Assembly (NCBI GenBank): GCA_019118465.1
Contig: DWYX01000039.1
Location: 20,197 to 84,196, forward strand
Direction of reading: 5' to 3'
Origin: Candidatus Limosilactobacillus faecipullorum
Lineage (GTDB): Bacteria > Bacillota > Bacilli > Lactobacillales > Lactobacillaceae
DNA: 64,000 nucleotides
The notes under the pieces were generated by a model. That model saw only the letters and a program-made list of their open reading frames with translations. It was not told where the DNA came from and did not search any database. This document shows positions 9,063 through 19,229 of this stretch, in pieces (the stretch's first letter is position 1; every line of letters begins with the position of its first letter). The position numbers were made by a program, and so were the translations under genes.

Positions 9063-9511
9063 CTAGTATTTGCGGTACATCCCCGCTTTAACTTGTTCCC
9101 AATCAGCGCCAATGTTTTTCGCTACCCGCCCCAATAATTGTTTCAATTGGGCTTGTTCACTCGTAGACAATCCCGCCTGGGCAACCCTTTCGGAATATCG
9201 ATTCTCCCGTTCAATTAAATCCGCTCGGATCCGTCCCAAATCGGTCACGTATAAATGCTTTAAGCGCTGATTTTGAGAATCGATTTGTCGGATAACTAGC
9301 CCTTGAGCGGCCAATTTACTAACCGCTCTAGAAACCGTTGCCCGATCAACCTTAAGGAGTTTGGAAAGTTGATCCGCAATGATGCCGGGGCGTTCCGCAA
9401 TCTGGACGAGGTAAAGGTACTGGCCGCGAGCTGGTGTTGCTTGAACTCAACGTTCGCAATTGAATCTAGTGCCCGGGCAATCGTCCCAATTTCCCGTAAA
9501 ATTGTGGTCAT
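9063..9511 (-). pseudogene. MarR-family regulator, frameshifted
   Basis: The N-terminus (TTILREIGTIARALDSI) is read in one frame from ATG 9511. The winged-helix part (GQYLYLVQIAERPGII, ADQLSKLLKVDRATVSRAV) and the C-terminus to 9063 are in another frame. One base is missing near 9426-9427, where L-A-R-G-Q should be encoded. MarR proteins repress neighbouring reductase or efflux genes; this one heads the operon with the FMN reductase and probably regulated it. Two adjacent damaged genes suggest shared loss of function. Confidence 0.8.
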
Positions 9512-9564
9512 TTCATCCCTCCCTCGGATCTAGTTTACTATTTTTAATTGCATTTGCAATAAAG

Positions 9565-10137
9565 CTATTGGATTTCCTTTAACAAAAGGTCATCGCATTG
9601 GTAATGATCTCCCATATAGAATTCATGTGTTCCGGCTTGCTTAAAACCGTAACGATGATAAAAGCCCTGGGCCCGTTGGTTCTTTTGCCAAACACCTAAC
9701 CAAGCTTGCTTAAAACCGTGTTCTTTGGCATATTCGAGGGCATATTCCATCAGATAGTTGCCGAGATGTTCACCCCAATACCGGGGGAGTAAGTAAATGC
9801 GTTGGATTTCCATTGCTGCTGGGAAATTACTTTCTGTCTGCGTTGGCCCCCAATTAAGCTTTAAATAGCCAATTGGTTGGCCGTTTCCTTCAAGAAAAAA
9901 GGTCCGTGAAGTCGGTGCTTCAACTTCAGCTTGAAGTTTGGAGAGGTTGTAATTATTACTGGTATAGTCAACGACGCTCTGCAATGTATTATAAGGGCTA
10001 AAGGTTGCCATGAAACTCTCGGTCGCAATTGCTTGGAGGGTTGTTAAATCCCGCTCAGTTGGCTGAACTGGCCGAATATTTAACTTTAACATCGAGAGAA
10101 TTTGGACTTGGTTAGATTTAGTGTTGGTAATTGGCAT
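9565..10137 (-). CDS. GNAT family N-acetyltransferase
   Basis: A 190-residue single GNAT domain. The acetyl-CoA-binding region is recognisable around IQRIYLLPRYWGEHLGNYL, with the C-terminal NQRAQGFYHRYGF motif. It is similar in size and pattern to PaiA-like polyamine acetyltransferases, but the substrate is not deducible. AAGGGGA six bases upstream supports ATG 10137 rather than the internal ATG that opens MLKLNIRP. It is apparently monocistronic. Confidence 0.85.
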   Translation of the reverse strand: MPITNTKSNQVQILSMLKLNIRPVQPTERDLTTLQAIATESFMATFSPYNTLQSVVDYTSNNYNLSKLQAEVEAPTSRTFFLEGNGQPIGYLKLNWGPTQTESNFPAAMEIQRIYLLPRYWGEHLGNYLMEYALEYAKEHGFKQAWLGVWQKNQRAQGFYHRYGFKQAGTHEFYMGDHYQCDDLLLKEIQ

Positions 10138-10235
10138 CTTAATCCCCTTTTCTATGTAATCGATTTCATTGATTATATTTTACCAAACTAATCAATTGTG
10201 TGCTAATTCTTTTCCCTATCTATCAAGCTTGTATC

Positions 10236-10249
10236 TTTAAACGTTTAAA
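10236..10249. repeat. 14-bp perfect palindrome upstream of the recombinase
   Basis: TTTAAACGTTTAAA lies 56 bp upstream of the XerS-like start. It could be an operator or part of a recombination site; neither is demonstrated. Confidence 0.4.
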
Positions 10250-10304
10250 TGTATAGAATCATTAATTATTGAATTGCATTGATGACTTTCTTTTCAAACA
10301 GATA

Positions 10305-11417
10305 ATGATAGAATGGAAAGAAAACGTTGAAAGAAGGGGTTTTGTGGAAGCCGATCGTTACCATAAATTAATTGAAGAAGAATTAACTAATTTACCAGAT
10401 TATGTACGAGCCTATTATCGGGGAACCAACCATTCAGTTACCACGACATACCAGTATTTAACCGAGTTTCGTCGCTTTTTTACTTGGTTGCGGATCAATC
10501 AAATTTGTAAAGCAACGTCCAATTCCATGATTGAAACAGGGACCTTAGCTAACCTTCGACGAGACGATGTGATGCTTTATATTGACTACTTAAAGCACAG
10601 TACCAATGCGCGAGGACAGCAAAATTCAGCGACTTCAATCAATCGGTCAATTAATGCCCTGCGGTCACTTTTTAAATTTTTAACCATTACAGCGGATAAT
10701 AATAACGGGGAACCATATTTTGACCGGAATGTGATGTTGAAAATCCCTTCTTTAAACAGTACTCAAACTTTAAATTATCGTGCCCATGCCCTGGCTTCTC
10801 ATATGTATCGGGGACAGCAAAAATTTGATTTTTTAGATTTCATTGAACAGGAATACCCAAAGCAATGCGATAAACGGGCCCAAACGGCTTTCAAAATTAA
10901 TGGTGAACGAGACCTGGCCATTATCGCTTTGATCCTAGGTACCGGCGTCCGGGTTTCTGAAGCTGCGAACGTAAACGTTGGCGACCTTAATTGGCAACAA
11001 AATATGCTTGATGTGACCCGTAAAGGGGGCCAAAAGGACAGTGTCCCCATTGCCCCCTGGACGATTCCCTACCTCAAACGCTACCAAGCGATTCGCGCGC
11101 AACGGTATCATGCATTAAAAAAGGATGTTGCCTTCTTTTTGACTAATTATCACGGTGAAACCCGACGGATTAGTGCGAATAATATTGAACGACTCGTCCG
11201 TAAATACTCTGCCGCCTTTGGTCATCCCTTAACACCGCACAAGCTCCGCCACACCCTAGCATCGGAACTATATGCCATTACCAAAGACCAAGTGCTCGTT
11301 TCGCAACAGTTAGGACAGAAAGGTACATCAGCGACCGATCTTTACACTCACGTGGATCAACAAGTCCAAAAAGATGCCTTAGCGCAAATTAGTCATGAAA
11401 ATCCGGAGGAAACCTAA
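10305..11417 (+). CDS. xerS: XerS-like tyrosine recombinase
   Basis: Site-specific tyrosine recombinase of the size and N-terminal pattern (YYRGTNHSVTTTYQYLTEF) of XerS, the single-recombinase chromosome-dimer resolution system of streptococci and lactococci. An N-terminal SAM-like domain covers about residues 40-130. Catalytic residues are visible: Arg in GTGVRVSEA, the His-x-x-Arg box in HKLRHTLAS, and the Tyr nucleophile in DLYTHVD. ATG 10305 (MIEWKEN) gives 370 aa and is preferred to the TTG at 10269, although neither has a strong ribosome site. The amidase gene begins one base after its stop. Confidence 0.8.
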   Translation: MIEWKENVERRGFVEADRYHKLIEEELTNLPDYVRAYYRGTNHSVTTTYQYLTEFRRFFTWLRINQICKATSNSMIETGTLANLRRDDVMLYIDYLKHSTNARGQQNSATSINRSINALRSLFKFLTITADNNNGEPYFDRNVMLKIPSLNSTQTLNYRAHALASHMYRGQQKFDFLDFIEQEYPKQCDKRAQTAFKINGERDLAIIALILGTGVRVSEAANVNVGDLNWQQNMLDVTRKGGQKDSVPIAPWTIPYLKRYQAIRAQRYHALKKDVAFFLTNYHGETRRISANNIERLVRKYSAAFGHPLTPHKLRHTLASELYAITKDQVLVSQQLGQKGTSATDLYTHVDQQVQKDALAQISHENPEET

Positions 11418-11418
11418 A

Positions 11419-12318
11419 ATGTGTACAGCAATCACCTTTAAAGACCGCGCTCAAAATACTTATTTTGGTCGGACAATGGACTTTCCCCTTAAAGCTACCC
11501 CATGGCGCTTAACCTACGTTCCAGCCGGCTACCAGTGGCAAATTCGGCCGAGTGAAAAGTATTTGACGGGGAAGTACGCCCTTTTAGGGGGGATGCGCTT
11601 GGCAGATGGACATTATCTAATTGGGGATGCCGTCAACTCTGCTGGTTTGGCTTGTGCTGAGTTGTATTTCCCAAATCAAGTGGCTTATTATGATACCCCT
11701 CAGTTTTACCGAATTAATCTAACCCCTCAAGACGTGATTACCTGGATCCTAACTCAACACAAGAGTGTCCAAGAAGTTGCTGATCACTTAAGTCAAATCG
11801 CAATTATCAGTCAACAATGGTACGACAGGGACATCATTCACCCCTTCCATTGGATTTTAAATGATGATACCGGGACTTATTTAATCGAACCAACAAGCGA
11901 ACAATTAACGATCAAAAAAGCCCCTCACGGGATCCTAACAAATGCGCCATCCATTGAAGAGCACGAAACTAAACTTACCAAACTCGTTGGTGGCACTCCT
12001 ACTAAGGAACGGTTAGCAGCCTTTCCAAAACGTTTACCAGTTACCCGAACCCCTTCTAATCGTTATCTCCGGACGGCTCTAACCCTTGCTAAACAACCAA
12101 CGCCAACGAAACGGGATGCCTTTTTACTGGGTCGGAAAGTCCTTGAACGGGTCGAGATGGAACCGCTAGAAGGTCATGAAGATTATACTCACTACGTCGG
12201 CGTAATTGACCGCTCCCACCTTGACTACGATTTTACCGATGTTGAGTTTAACCAACATCACCGTGCTTCGCTCCGCCATCTCATGAAAAAATATGATAAG
12301 CCAGTAATGTTTCATTGA
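11419..12318 (+). CDS. Choloylglycine hydrolase / penicillin V acylase family amidase
   Basis: An Ntn-hydrolase of 299 aa. The start is fixed at 11419 because Met-Cys exposes the catalytic Cys2 after Met removal and GGAGGA sits eight bases upstream. Arg18 and Asp21 in FGRTMDF are the expected active-site partners. The family cleaves conjugated bile salts, penicillin V or acyl-homoserine lactones. It is shorter than typical lactobacillus bile-salt hydrolases (about 325 aa), so penicillin-V-acylase-like activity is as likely. A strong terminator follows. Confidence 0.85.
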   Translation: MCTAITFKDRAQNTYFGRTMDFPLKATPWRLTYVPAGYQWQIRPSEKYLTGKYALLGGMRLADGHYLIGDAVNSAGLACAELYFPNQVAYYDTPQFYRINLTPQDVITWILTQHKSVQEVADHLSQIAIISQQWYDRDIIHPFHWILNDDTGTYLIEPTSEQLTIKKAPHGILTNAPSIEEHETKLTKLVGGTPTKERLAAFPKRLPVTRTPSNRYLRTALTLAKQPTPTKRDAFLLGRKVLERVEMEPLEGHEDYTHYVGVIDRSHLDYDFTDVEFNQHHRASLRHLMKKYDKPVMFH

Positions 12319-12320
12319 TA

Positions 12321-12363
12321 AAAAACGGATATCAGGCAACTCTAACTGATATCCGTTTTTTTT
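12321..12363. terminator. Intrinsic terminator after the amidase
   Basis: AAAACGGATATCAG and CTGATATCCGTTTT form a long perfect stem with a T8 tail. Confidence 0.92.
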
Positions 12364-12458
12364 GATATGAACATTAGCCAAACAACAAACTAATATTATT
12401 TGTGATTATCGACAATCAATGTTACAATCTGACTATCATTAAGGAGGATGATCTTAAA

Positions 12459-13397
12459 ATGAAGAACATTTACTTTGACCACGACGGCAATGTTGATGAT
12501 TTAGTTTCTCTGTTATTATTACTCCAGGCTCCTGATATTAAGTTACTCGGAGTTGGGGTTGTTGACGCTGATGGCTATCAAGATCCCGCCACGGAAGCTT
12601 CGCGGAAGATCATTGATCGTTTCAACTTGCGCAATGATCAATTAGCAGTGGCTAAATCAAGTGCCCGTCCCCACCATCAATTCCCTAAAGAATGGCGTTT
12701 AAGTTCATTCTCATTTAACCATTTCCCAATCCTCAACGAACACGGGACAATCCAAACTCCCGAAGCCGAATTACCAGCCCATTTAGACATGGTTGAAAAG
12801 ATTAACAACGCCGATGGTCCGGTAACCCTAATCTTAACGGGTCCAATCTCAGACTTGGCAATGGCCCTAGATACTGACCCAACGATTGAAAGTAAGATCG
12901 AAAAGGTTTACTGGATGGGTGGCTCCCTTGACGGTCACGGAAACGTTTCTGAACCTGGTTTTGACGGGACAGCCGAATGGAACGCCTTCTGGGACCCTGA
13001 AGCCGTAGCCCGGGTTTGGCAATCAAAGCTTGACCTGCAAATGGTCGGATTGGAAAGCACCGAAGAAATCCCGTTAACTAAGGAACTTCAATTACACTGG
13101 GCAAGTAAACGCCAATATCCGGCCTTTGACTTAATTGGCCAAGGTTATTCCCTGGTTCTTTCCTACGAAGCCAACTCGGTATACTACCTCTGGGACGTTT
13201 TAACCACGCTCGCCGCCTTGAAGCCGGAACTGGTCGAAACAGAAAAAACTACTTCGATTGTTCGAACTAATGGCGCGGCTGCTGGACGAACGGAACGGAA
13301 TCCTCATGGTACCCCAATGGCCTTGGTAACTAAGGCTGATAAGGACGCCTTTTTCAAGTTTTTTGATGAATTAGCAATGTCGGCTAAATTGAAGTAA
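12459..13397 (+). CDS. Nucleoside hydrolase (IunH/RihABC family)
   Basis: Cleaves the N-glycosidic bond of ribonucleosides to base and ribose in the cytosol. The calcium-binding N-terminal Asp cluster is seen as DHDGNVDD, a variant of DxDxxxDD. Later conserved segments are ILTGPISDLA and VYWMGGS. The ATG at 12459 is chosen over the longer frame because AAGGAGG lies nine bases upstream. The protein is 312 aa, normal for the family. TACAAT (12423-12428) may be its -10. It is monocistronic with its own terminator. The base preference is unknown. Confidence 0.88.
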   Translation: MKNIYFDHDGNVDDLVSLLLLLQAPDIKLLGVGVVDADGYQDPATEASRKIIDRFNLRNDQLAVAKSSARPHHQFPKEWRLSSFSFNHFPILNEHGTIQTPEAELPAHLDMVEKINNADGPVTLILTGPISDLAMALDTDPTIESKIEKVYWMGGSLDGHGNVSEPGFDGTAEWNAFWDPEAVARVWQSKLDLQMVGLESTEEIPLTKELQLHWASKRQYPAFDLIGQGYSLVLSYEANSVYYLWDVLTTLAALKPELVETEKTTSIVRTNGAAAGRTERNPHGTPMALVTKADKDAFFKFFDELAMSAKLK

Positions 13398-13438
13398 AAA
13401 ATCGGTCAGGAGAAAAAATTCTCACTGACCGATTTTTT
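13396..13438. terminator. Bidirectional intrinsic terminator
   Basis: AAAAATCGGTCAG and CTGACCGATTTTT close a nested hairpin. It is shared by the convergent nucleoside hydrolase and PLD-ATPase genes and overlaps the latter's stop codon. Confidence 0.9.
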
Positions 13439-15638
13439 ACTTTTTCCCAAACAGCCTTCCAAGGAAACCCTGTGATTTCTGAGTTTGTTTCTTAGCAAGC
13501 TCATTTAGGAGCTGGTCGCGTTTCTGATCTGCAATTACTCGCTGCCTACTTTCTTCTTGCTGAAGAGCGATTAATTGACTCAAAGCATCTTGTTGGTGAT
13601 CCTTTTGATGTTGCCGTTCGTAGTAGCGTCGGACAAGTGGTTCGCCAATAAATTGATCGAATTTATCGATATTTAGGATCATCCCAATATCGTTTTGCAC
13701 AATCCCAATCCCGAGTTCCCGCGGTAACATATTGAAATAGTTATCTAGGGTTTCATTATTGTTTTGGTACATATTCGACTTTAAGTCATTAAAAATCGCC
13801 TTGGAGACTGTGAAATGCTGATCATCCCCATCAGTAAAGTAAACGTTCTTGAAGTTATTTTCGGCTAAAAGCATCCGCCAAATCGTCTTGTTTTGGTCCT
13901 GTTTGTAGTCATAATGACGATTAATAATCGTAGTTAAGCGGTTCCCAAAACCAAATTCAGTTAAAATTTCTTTTAAAATTTCCCGGGTTAAACTGAGGTA
14001 ATCTTGAACTAGGCGACTTTCTTCATCTCCCGAAAGGTGATTTAAGCGCTCGTTTAACCGGTAAACAACCGTCCGATATAGGTGATCATTAAGGCTATTT
14101 TCTAAAATATGATAATCGTATTTTTGATCAACTTGCGGTAACCAACCGGCTTCAAATGATAGATAATAGACCCGCTTGGTAATTTCTTCGAGGTTATTAA
14201 TCCCCTTACTGGAGGCATTGTGATTCATAGCAAAAACGCTGGTGTTGTGAATCCCAGTAATCGTATTTGACCATTGTTTAATTGCGTTCGTCGCTACTTT
14301 CGAATGAAAGAAGTTTTCGTAAAGTTCATCAATAATCATTGGCGAGATGAAGCGTTGTGACCGTAGATAATGGTCTAAGAAGTTCACCGCCCGTTCACTC
14401 CGGGCACTATTAGAACTATTGATCTCAGAATATTGGACACTCGGTGAAGTATCACCAGTAAAGGGCTTAAAGTAGTCCCGGACAAGCAAAGTTTTCCCGG
14501 TGGTTCCCCGACCAATCAAAACTAGTGTTAAGGGAATCTGATCTGCAGAACGGCCGAAGTTAGAGTGACGGTAGATTTCCTGGATCTTCCAAATTAACGG
14601 TGAGGTCATTAGATAGAGAAAAGCAGTGAGGGCTTGTAAGCTTTCATCCCGCACCTTATTTGTCCGAAAACTATCAACCACATCAACGAAGGTTTCAACG
14701 TCTTCGTGCGTTAGCTTAGGTTCGACCAAGGTCTCATATTGATTGGTAACCGTATTTTGGACTAGGATAGCCTGTTCATCTTCGTCGTAAGTCCACATTG
14801 GCATCGGATAGAGCTCATTTTCTTGGATAGCACGTTTTTCAGTTTGAGCAAAGGCTTGGTAATAGAGAACTTTGGCATTTTCGTTCGCTTGATTTTGGTC
14901 CCGGCGTTTATTTCCTTTTGGTGTATAAACTGCTTGAACCGCTTTAACCCAGTGCGGTCTTAAGACCTTTTCCCGGGCTTGATCATCACTGACCGCCGTA
15001 ATTTCATCTTTAGATAAGCTAACTTTAGTTTCGACCTCATTTGCGACTTCATCCGTTAGAATAGCTGTCATCGTTTGGCGATCTTTTCCCCGAATTTGGT
15101 CAATTAGCTTTCGACTTAGGTAATCGGTACTATCTTCAGTGAAATTTGTTTCAAATAATGCTTTATGAGCTTGATAGATAGCTTGATCATCCGGTTGGTC
15201 CTTTTGTCCCCGATACATCCAAACCATTTCATGATTTTTAGTCATCGCTTGCTTAGTAAGGTTCATTGAGCCATTAAAGAGGACAAAGTCAGTCTCATTT
15301 TCGAGTAAAAAGTACTTACTGTGAAAGAGGTCCTTTTTGGTGAAACGGAGTTGAAGACTGCCATCACTAATCCGATCCAGAAAGGTATCACTCGCTACTT
15401 CGAGCTCTTGGACTCGGCGAGGAACGTTGTAAACTTGTTCCATCTTTTGACCGGTCCGGTTATCTTCCATCCCCAATATTAACTTAACGGTCTTAAATCG
15501 TGGAAGGAGCCCATTTTCAATTATCTTAAACGAACTAACAAATGACACTCCGTAAAATGAATCAAAACCGGTGACTAATTCCCAAAAATCAGGGTGATTT
15601 AACATTCGCTGGTTCTTTAAATCATAAACTGCTAACAT
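13437..15638 (-). CDS. PLD-domain plus P-loop ATPase protein, paralogue A
   Basis: A 733-residue protein of unrecognised function. Numbering below is from the upstream ATG at 15671, which is less likely because GGCGG is spaced correctly for the ATG at 15638. Residues 20-160 form a phospholipase-D-like module with one HKD-type site: HSK at 117-119 and GSMNLT at 134-139. A linker with LTDEVANEVE follows near 206. The ATPase module has Walker A GRGTTGKT at 387-394, Walker B MIIDEL at 445-450, and a sensor-like FAMNHN near 480. The C-terminus is a Gln/Lys-rich helix ending GFLGRLFGKK. It shares layout, several motifs and the tail with the protein at 28347-30662. Possible roles are nucleic-acid or membrane remodelling, or defence. 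None is proven. Confidence 0.75.
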   Translation of the reverse strand: MLAVYDLKNQRMLNHPDFWELVTGFDSFYGVSFVSSFKIIENGLLPRFKTVKLILGMEDNRTGQKMEQVYNVPRRVQELEVASDTFLDRISDGSLQLRFTKKDLFHSKYFLLENETDFVLFNGSMNLTKQAMTKNHEMVWMYRGQKDQPDDQAIYQAHKALFETNFTEDSTDYLSRKLIDQIRGKDRQTMTAILTDEVANEVETKVSLSKDEITAVSDDQAREKVLRPHWVKAVQAVYTPKGNKRRDQNQANENAKVLYYQAFAQTEKRAIQENELYPMPMWTYDEDEQAILVQNTVTNQYETLVEPKLTHEDVETFVDVVDSFRTNKVRDESLQALTAFLYLMTSPLIWKIQEIYRHSNFGRSADQIPLTLVLIGRGTTGKTLLVRDYFKPFTGDTSPSVQYSEINSSNSARSERAVNFLDHYLRSQRFISPMIIDELYENFFHSKVATNAIKQWSNTITGIHNTSVFAMNHNASSKGINNLEEITKRVYYLSFEAGWLPQVDQKYDYHILENSLNDHLYRTVVYRLNERLNHLSGDEESRLVQDYLSLTREILKEILTEFGFGNRLTTIINRHYDYKQDQNKTIWRMLLAENNFKNVYFTDGDDQHFTVSKAIFNDLKSNMYQNNNETLDNYFNMLPRELGIGIVQNDIGMILNIDKFDQFIGEPLVRRYYERQHQKDHQQDALSQLIALQQEESRQRVIADQKRDQLLNELAKKQTQKSQGFLGRLFGKK

Positions 15639-15704
15639 AATTAATCCGCCTTTTTTATTCTTAATTTTCATTATATGGAGAATCTTGAGTGATCACAAGT
15701 TATG

Positions 15705-15748
15705 AAAAAAGAGTTATTCCATTCAAAAATCGGAATAACTCTTTTTTT
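15705..15748. terminator. Intrinsic terminator between PLD-ATPase A promoter and thiolase end
   Basis: A perfect 16-bp stem (AAAAAAGAGTTATTCC and its complement) ending in a T run on each strand. On the minus strand it would insulate the thiolase gene from transcription of its upstream neighbour region. Confidence 0.75.
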
Positions 15749-15750
15749 GA

Positions 15751-16929
15751 TTATTTAGTACGTTCAATCAAAGTTGCTGCGCCCATGCCACCACCGATGC
15801 AAAGGGAGGCCAAGCCAAGCTTTGATTGCCGCTTTTGCATCTCATAGAGCAAAGTGACAATGATCCGAGCACCGGAGTCACCAAGGGGATGACCAAGGGC
15901 GATTGCGCCTCCATTAACATTGACAATTTTGGGATTTAAACCGAGTTCTCGAATCGTGACCACTGATTGTGCCGCAAAGGCTTCATTGACCTCAACCAAA
16001 TCAAGATCGTCTGCTTGTAAAGCATGTTTCTTCATCAACTTATTGGTCGCTTGTAAGGGTCCAATTCCCATAATGGCTGGATCAACTCCTACTAAGTTTC
16101 CGTCGATCCAGTAACCAAGAATTGAATAACCGTCTGCTTCAGCCTTTTCGGCGTCCATTAGGATTACAGCGGCAGCTCCGTCATTAATTCCCGACGAATT
16201 ACCGGCAGTCACATCGCCACCCTCTTTAAAGACCGGCTTTAATTTTGCCAAAGCGGCCATTGAAGTCTCTCGGATTGGTTCATCCTCGTCAACTACAACC
16301 GTTTGCTTCTTTGTTTTAACGGTTACCGGAACGATTTCATCCTTGAAGCGACCACTTTCTGTCGCTTTAATGGCTCGTTCCTGGCTTTGCAAGGCAAAAG
16401 CATCTAAGTCTTCTCGCGAAACTGGGTACCGGTCAAGAAGGTTTTCCGCTGTCATTCCCATTGGGTAGTGATAAAAGGCATCCGTTAGGCCATCTTGGCT
16501 TAGGCTATCAACTAACTCACTATTTCCAAAACGATAACCAAACCGGCCCTTTTTCAAAATATAAGGGGCGTTTGACATGCTTTCCATTCCACCGGCAACC
16601 ATGATCTCAGCATCCCCCAGCAGAATTTGCTTGGCTGCTAAAGAAATTGCCTGCATTCCTGAACCACACAGAACGTTGACCGTCATTGCCGGAACTGTCT
16701 CAGGTAAACCGGCGTGCATTGCTGCTTGACGCGCTGGGTTTTGTCCTTGCCCAGCTTGGATGGCCATCCCCATATATACTTCATTAACTGCAGTTGGCTC
16801 AACTTGAGCCCGGTGAAGCGCTGCTTGAATTGCGATTGTTCCTAATTCAACCGCTGAGAGTGATGAAAGTATGCCCCCCATTTTTCCAATTGGTGTCCGG
16901 GCGGCTCCTACAATCGCTACTCGTCGCAT
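15751..16929 (-). CDS. Acetyl-CoA acetyltransferase (thiolase)
   Basis: Condenses two acetyl-CoA to acetoacetyl-CoA. In lactobacilli this is the entry step of the mevalonate route to isoprenoids. The nucleophile Cys is in NVLCGSGMQA (about residue 87). The C-terminal motifs GGAIALGHPLGDSGAR and CIGGGMGAA carry the active-site His and Cys. The length (about 392 aa) is typical. GAGG is too close to ATG 16935 and well spaced for ATG 16929, so the latter is preferred. It is monocistronic. Confidence 0.92.
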   Translation of the reverse strand: MRRVAIVGAARTPIGKMGGILSSLSAVELGTIAIQAALHRAQVEPTAVNEVYMGMAIQAGQGQNPARQAAMHAGLPETVPAMTVNVLCGSGMQAISLAAKQILLGDAEIMVAGGMESMSNAPYILKKGRFGYRFGNSELVDSLSQDGLTDAFYHYPMGMTAENLLDRYPVSREDLDAFALQSQERAIKATESGRFKDEIVPVTVKTKKQTVVVDEDEPIRETSMAALAKLKPVFKEGGDVTAGNSSGINDGAAAVILMDAEKAEADGYSILGYWIDGNLVGVDPAIMGIGPLQATNKLMKKHALQADDLDLVEVNEAFAAQSVVTIRELGLNPKIVNVNGGAIALGHPLGDSGARIIVTLLYEMQKRQSKLGLASLCIGGGMGAATLIERTK

Positions 16930-16999
16930 TTTCATGACCTCACTTTATTGTTCATTCCAAAAAGCATTTTACCGAAGACTAATTTGCAGGTCAATTGGT

Positions 17000-17857
17000 T
17001 TACTCATTTAAATAAGCCAATAAGGCCGGTAATTCCGCTTCAGCTTGTTCCATTCCTTGTTGATAAAGCTTTTGGATTTTCTTCGTATTGTTTTCTAATC
17101 GGCCAACCTTAATTGTATTGTTGGGGTTAAAAACATACGCCTGGCGTTGGTTTACCAAGCGGTTTAATTCCTTAACTTGCTGGTTATACATTTCTGGCCG
17201 CTTGATTGCGGTTTCCACAAACTTGGGATAGTCCTTGAAGCCATGTTCAAACATTTCCTTTAAGATATTCCTGGTTGGCTTTTTCCGGTAATCACTTGGT
17301 CGGGTCCGAACAACCACAATTTTATCAAAGCCTTGTTCTTGGGCAATGTTAAAGGGAATTGAATTGGCTAAGCCCCCATCCAAACATTCGCCAGCTGTTG
17401 TCTTTTGCGGTGCGGTGAAGAAAGGCATCGAACTTGAAGCCTTTAAATCCGTTTCTAATTCTTTACCTATTGGGTCAGTAAAAGTGACCGCCTTCCCCGA
17501 AGTTAATTCGGTTGCAACAATCGTAAAATGGGAAGCGGACCGTTCATAGGCCCGTTCATCAAAGTTATGCCAATCCCATCCATGATCTTCAAAAAGAAAA
17601 TCTAGGTTTAAGACTTCTTTTTTCTTAAGTAGTCGCCGCATTGAAATGTAATCGGCATTATGACGGTAGGTGGTATTTACATGGACCATCCGTCCATATT
17701 GTTTTGAAACAAATTGGGCGCCACAAAGAGCCCCGGCCGAAACGCCGATTACACTTTCAAATTCAAGATGGTGTTTTAAAAACGCATCGGTAATTCCGGT
17801 TGAGTATTGGCCCCGCATAGCCCCACCTTCCAAAACTAAGGCCGCATGATAAAGCAT
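17000..17857 (-). CDS. Patatin-like phospholipase
   Basis: A 285-residue lipid acyl hydrolase of the bacterial patatin family. The oxyanion loop GGAMRGQYSTG is at the N-terminus. The nucleophile elbow is GVSAG (Ser-Asp dyad), and the catalytic Asp is in DGGLANSIP. The start at 17857 follows CGGAGGG by seven bases; the longer frame from 17977 has no ribosome site. It is cytosolic, with no signal peptide. It is divergent from the trans-sulfuration gene. The substrate is unknown. Confidence 0.88.
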   Translation of the reverse strand: MLYHAALVLEGGAMRGQYSTGITDAFLKHHLEFESVIGVSAGALCGAQFVSKQYGRMVHVNTTYRHNADYISMRRLLKKKEVLNLDFLFEDHGWDWHNFDERAYERSASHFTIVATELTSGKAVTFTDPIGKELETDLKASSSMPFFTAPQKTTAGECLDGGLANSIPFNIAQEQGFDKIVVVRTRPSDYRKKPTRNILKEMFEHGFKDYPKFVETAIKRPEMYNQQVKELNRLVNQRQAYVFNPNNTIKVGRLENNTKKIQKLYQQGMEQAEAELPALLAYLNE

Positions 17858-17940
17858 AACTTTCCCTCCGTTTTTTAAGCTGAATAGGATTATTATACAA
17901 CAAGCTCTTCTATCGTTAATTATCTTTTTTCGCAGATTGA

Positions 17941-19161
<1,221 letters not shown>

Positions 19162-19170
19162 GATTATAAT

Positions 19171-19206
19171 AAAGGATGAGTTGAATAATTATGCTCATCC
19201 TTTTTA
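19171..19206 (+). terminator. Terminator of the trans-sulfuration gene
   Basis: AAAGGATGAG and CTCATCCTTT form a 10-bp stem followed by a T run. Confidence 0.85.
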
Positions 19207-19229
19207 TAATGCGACAAGGAGTGATTAAC

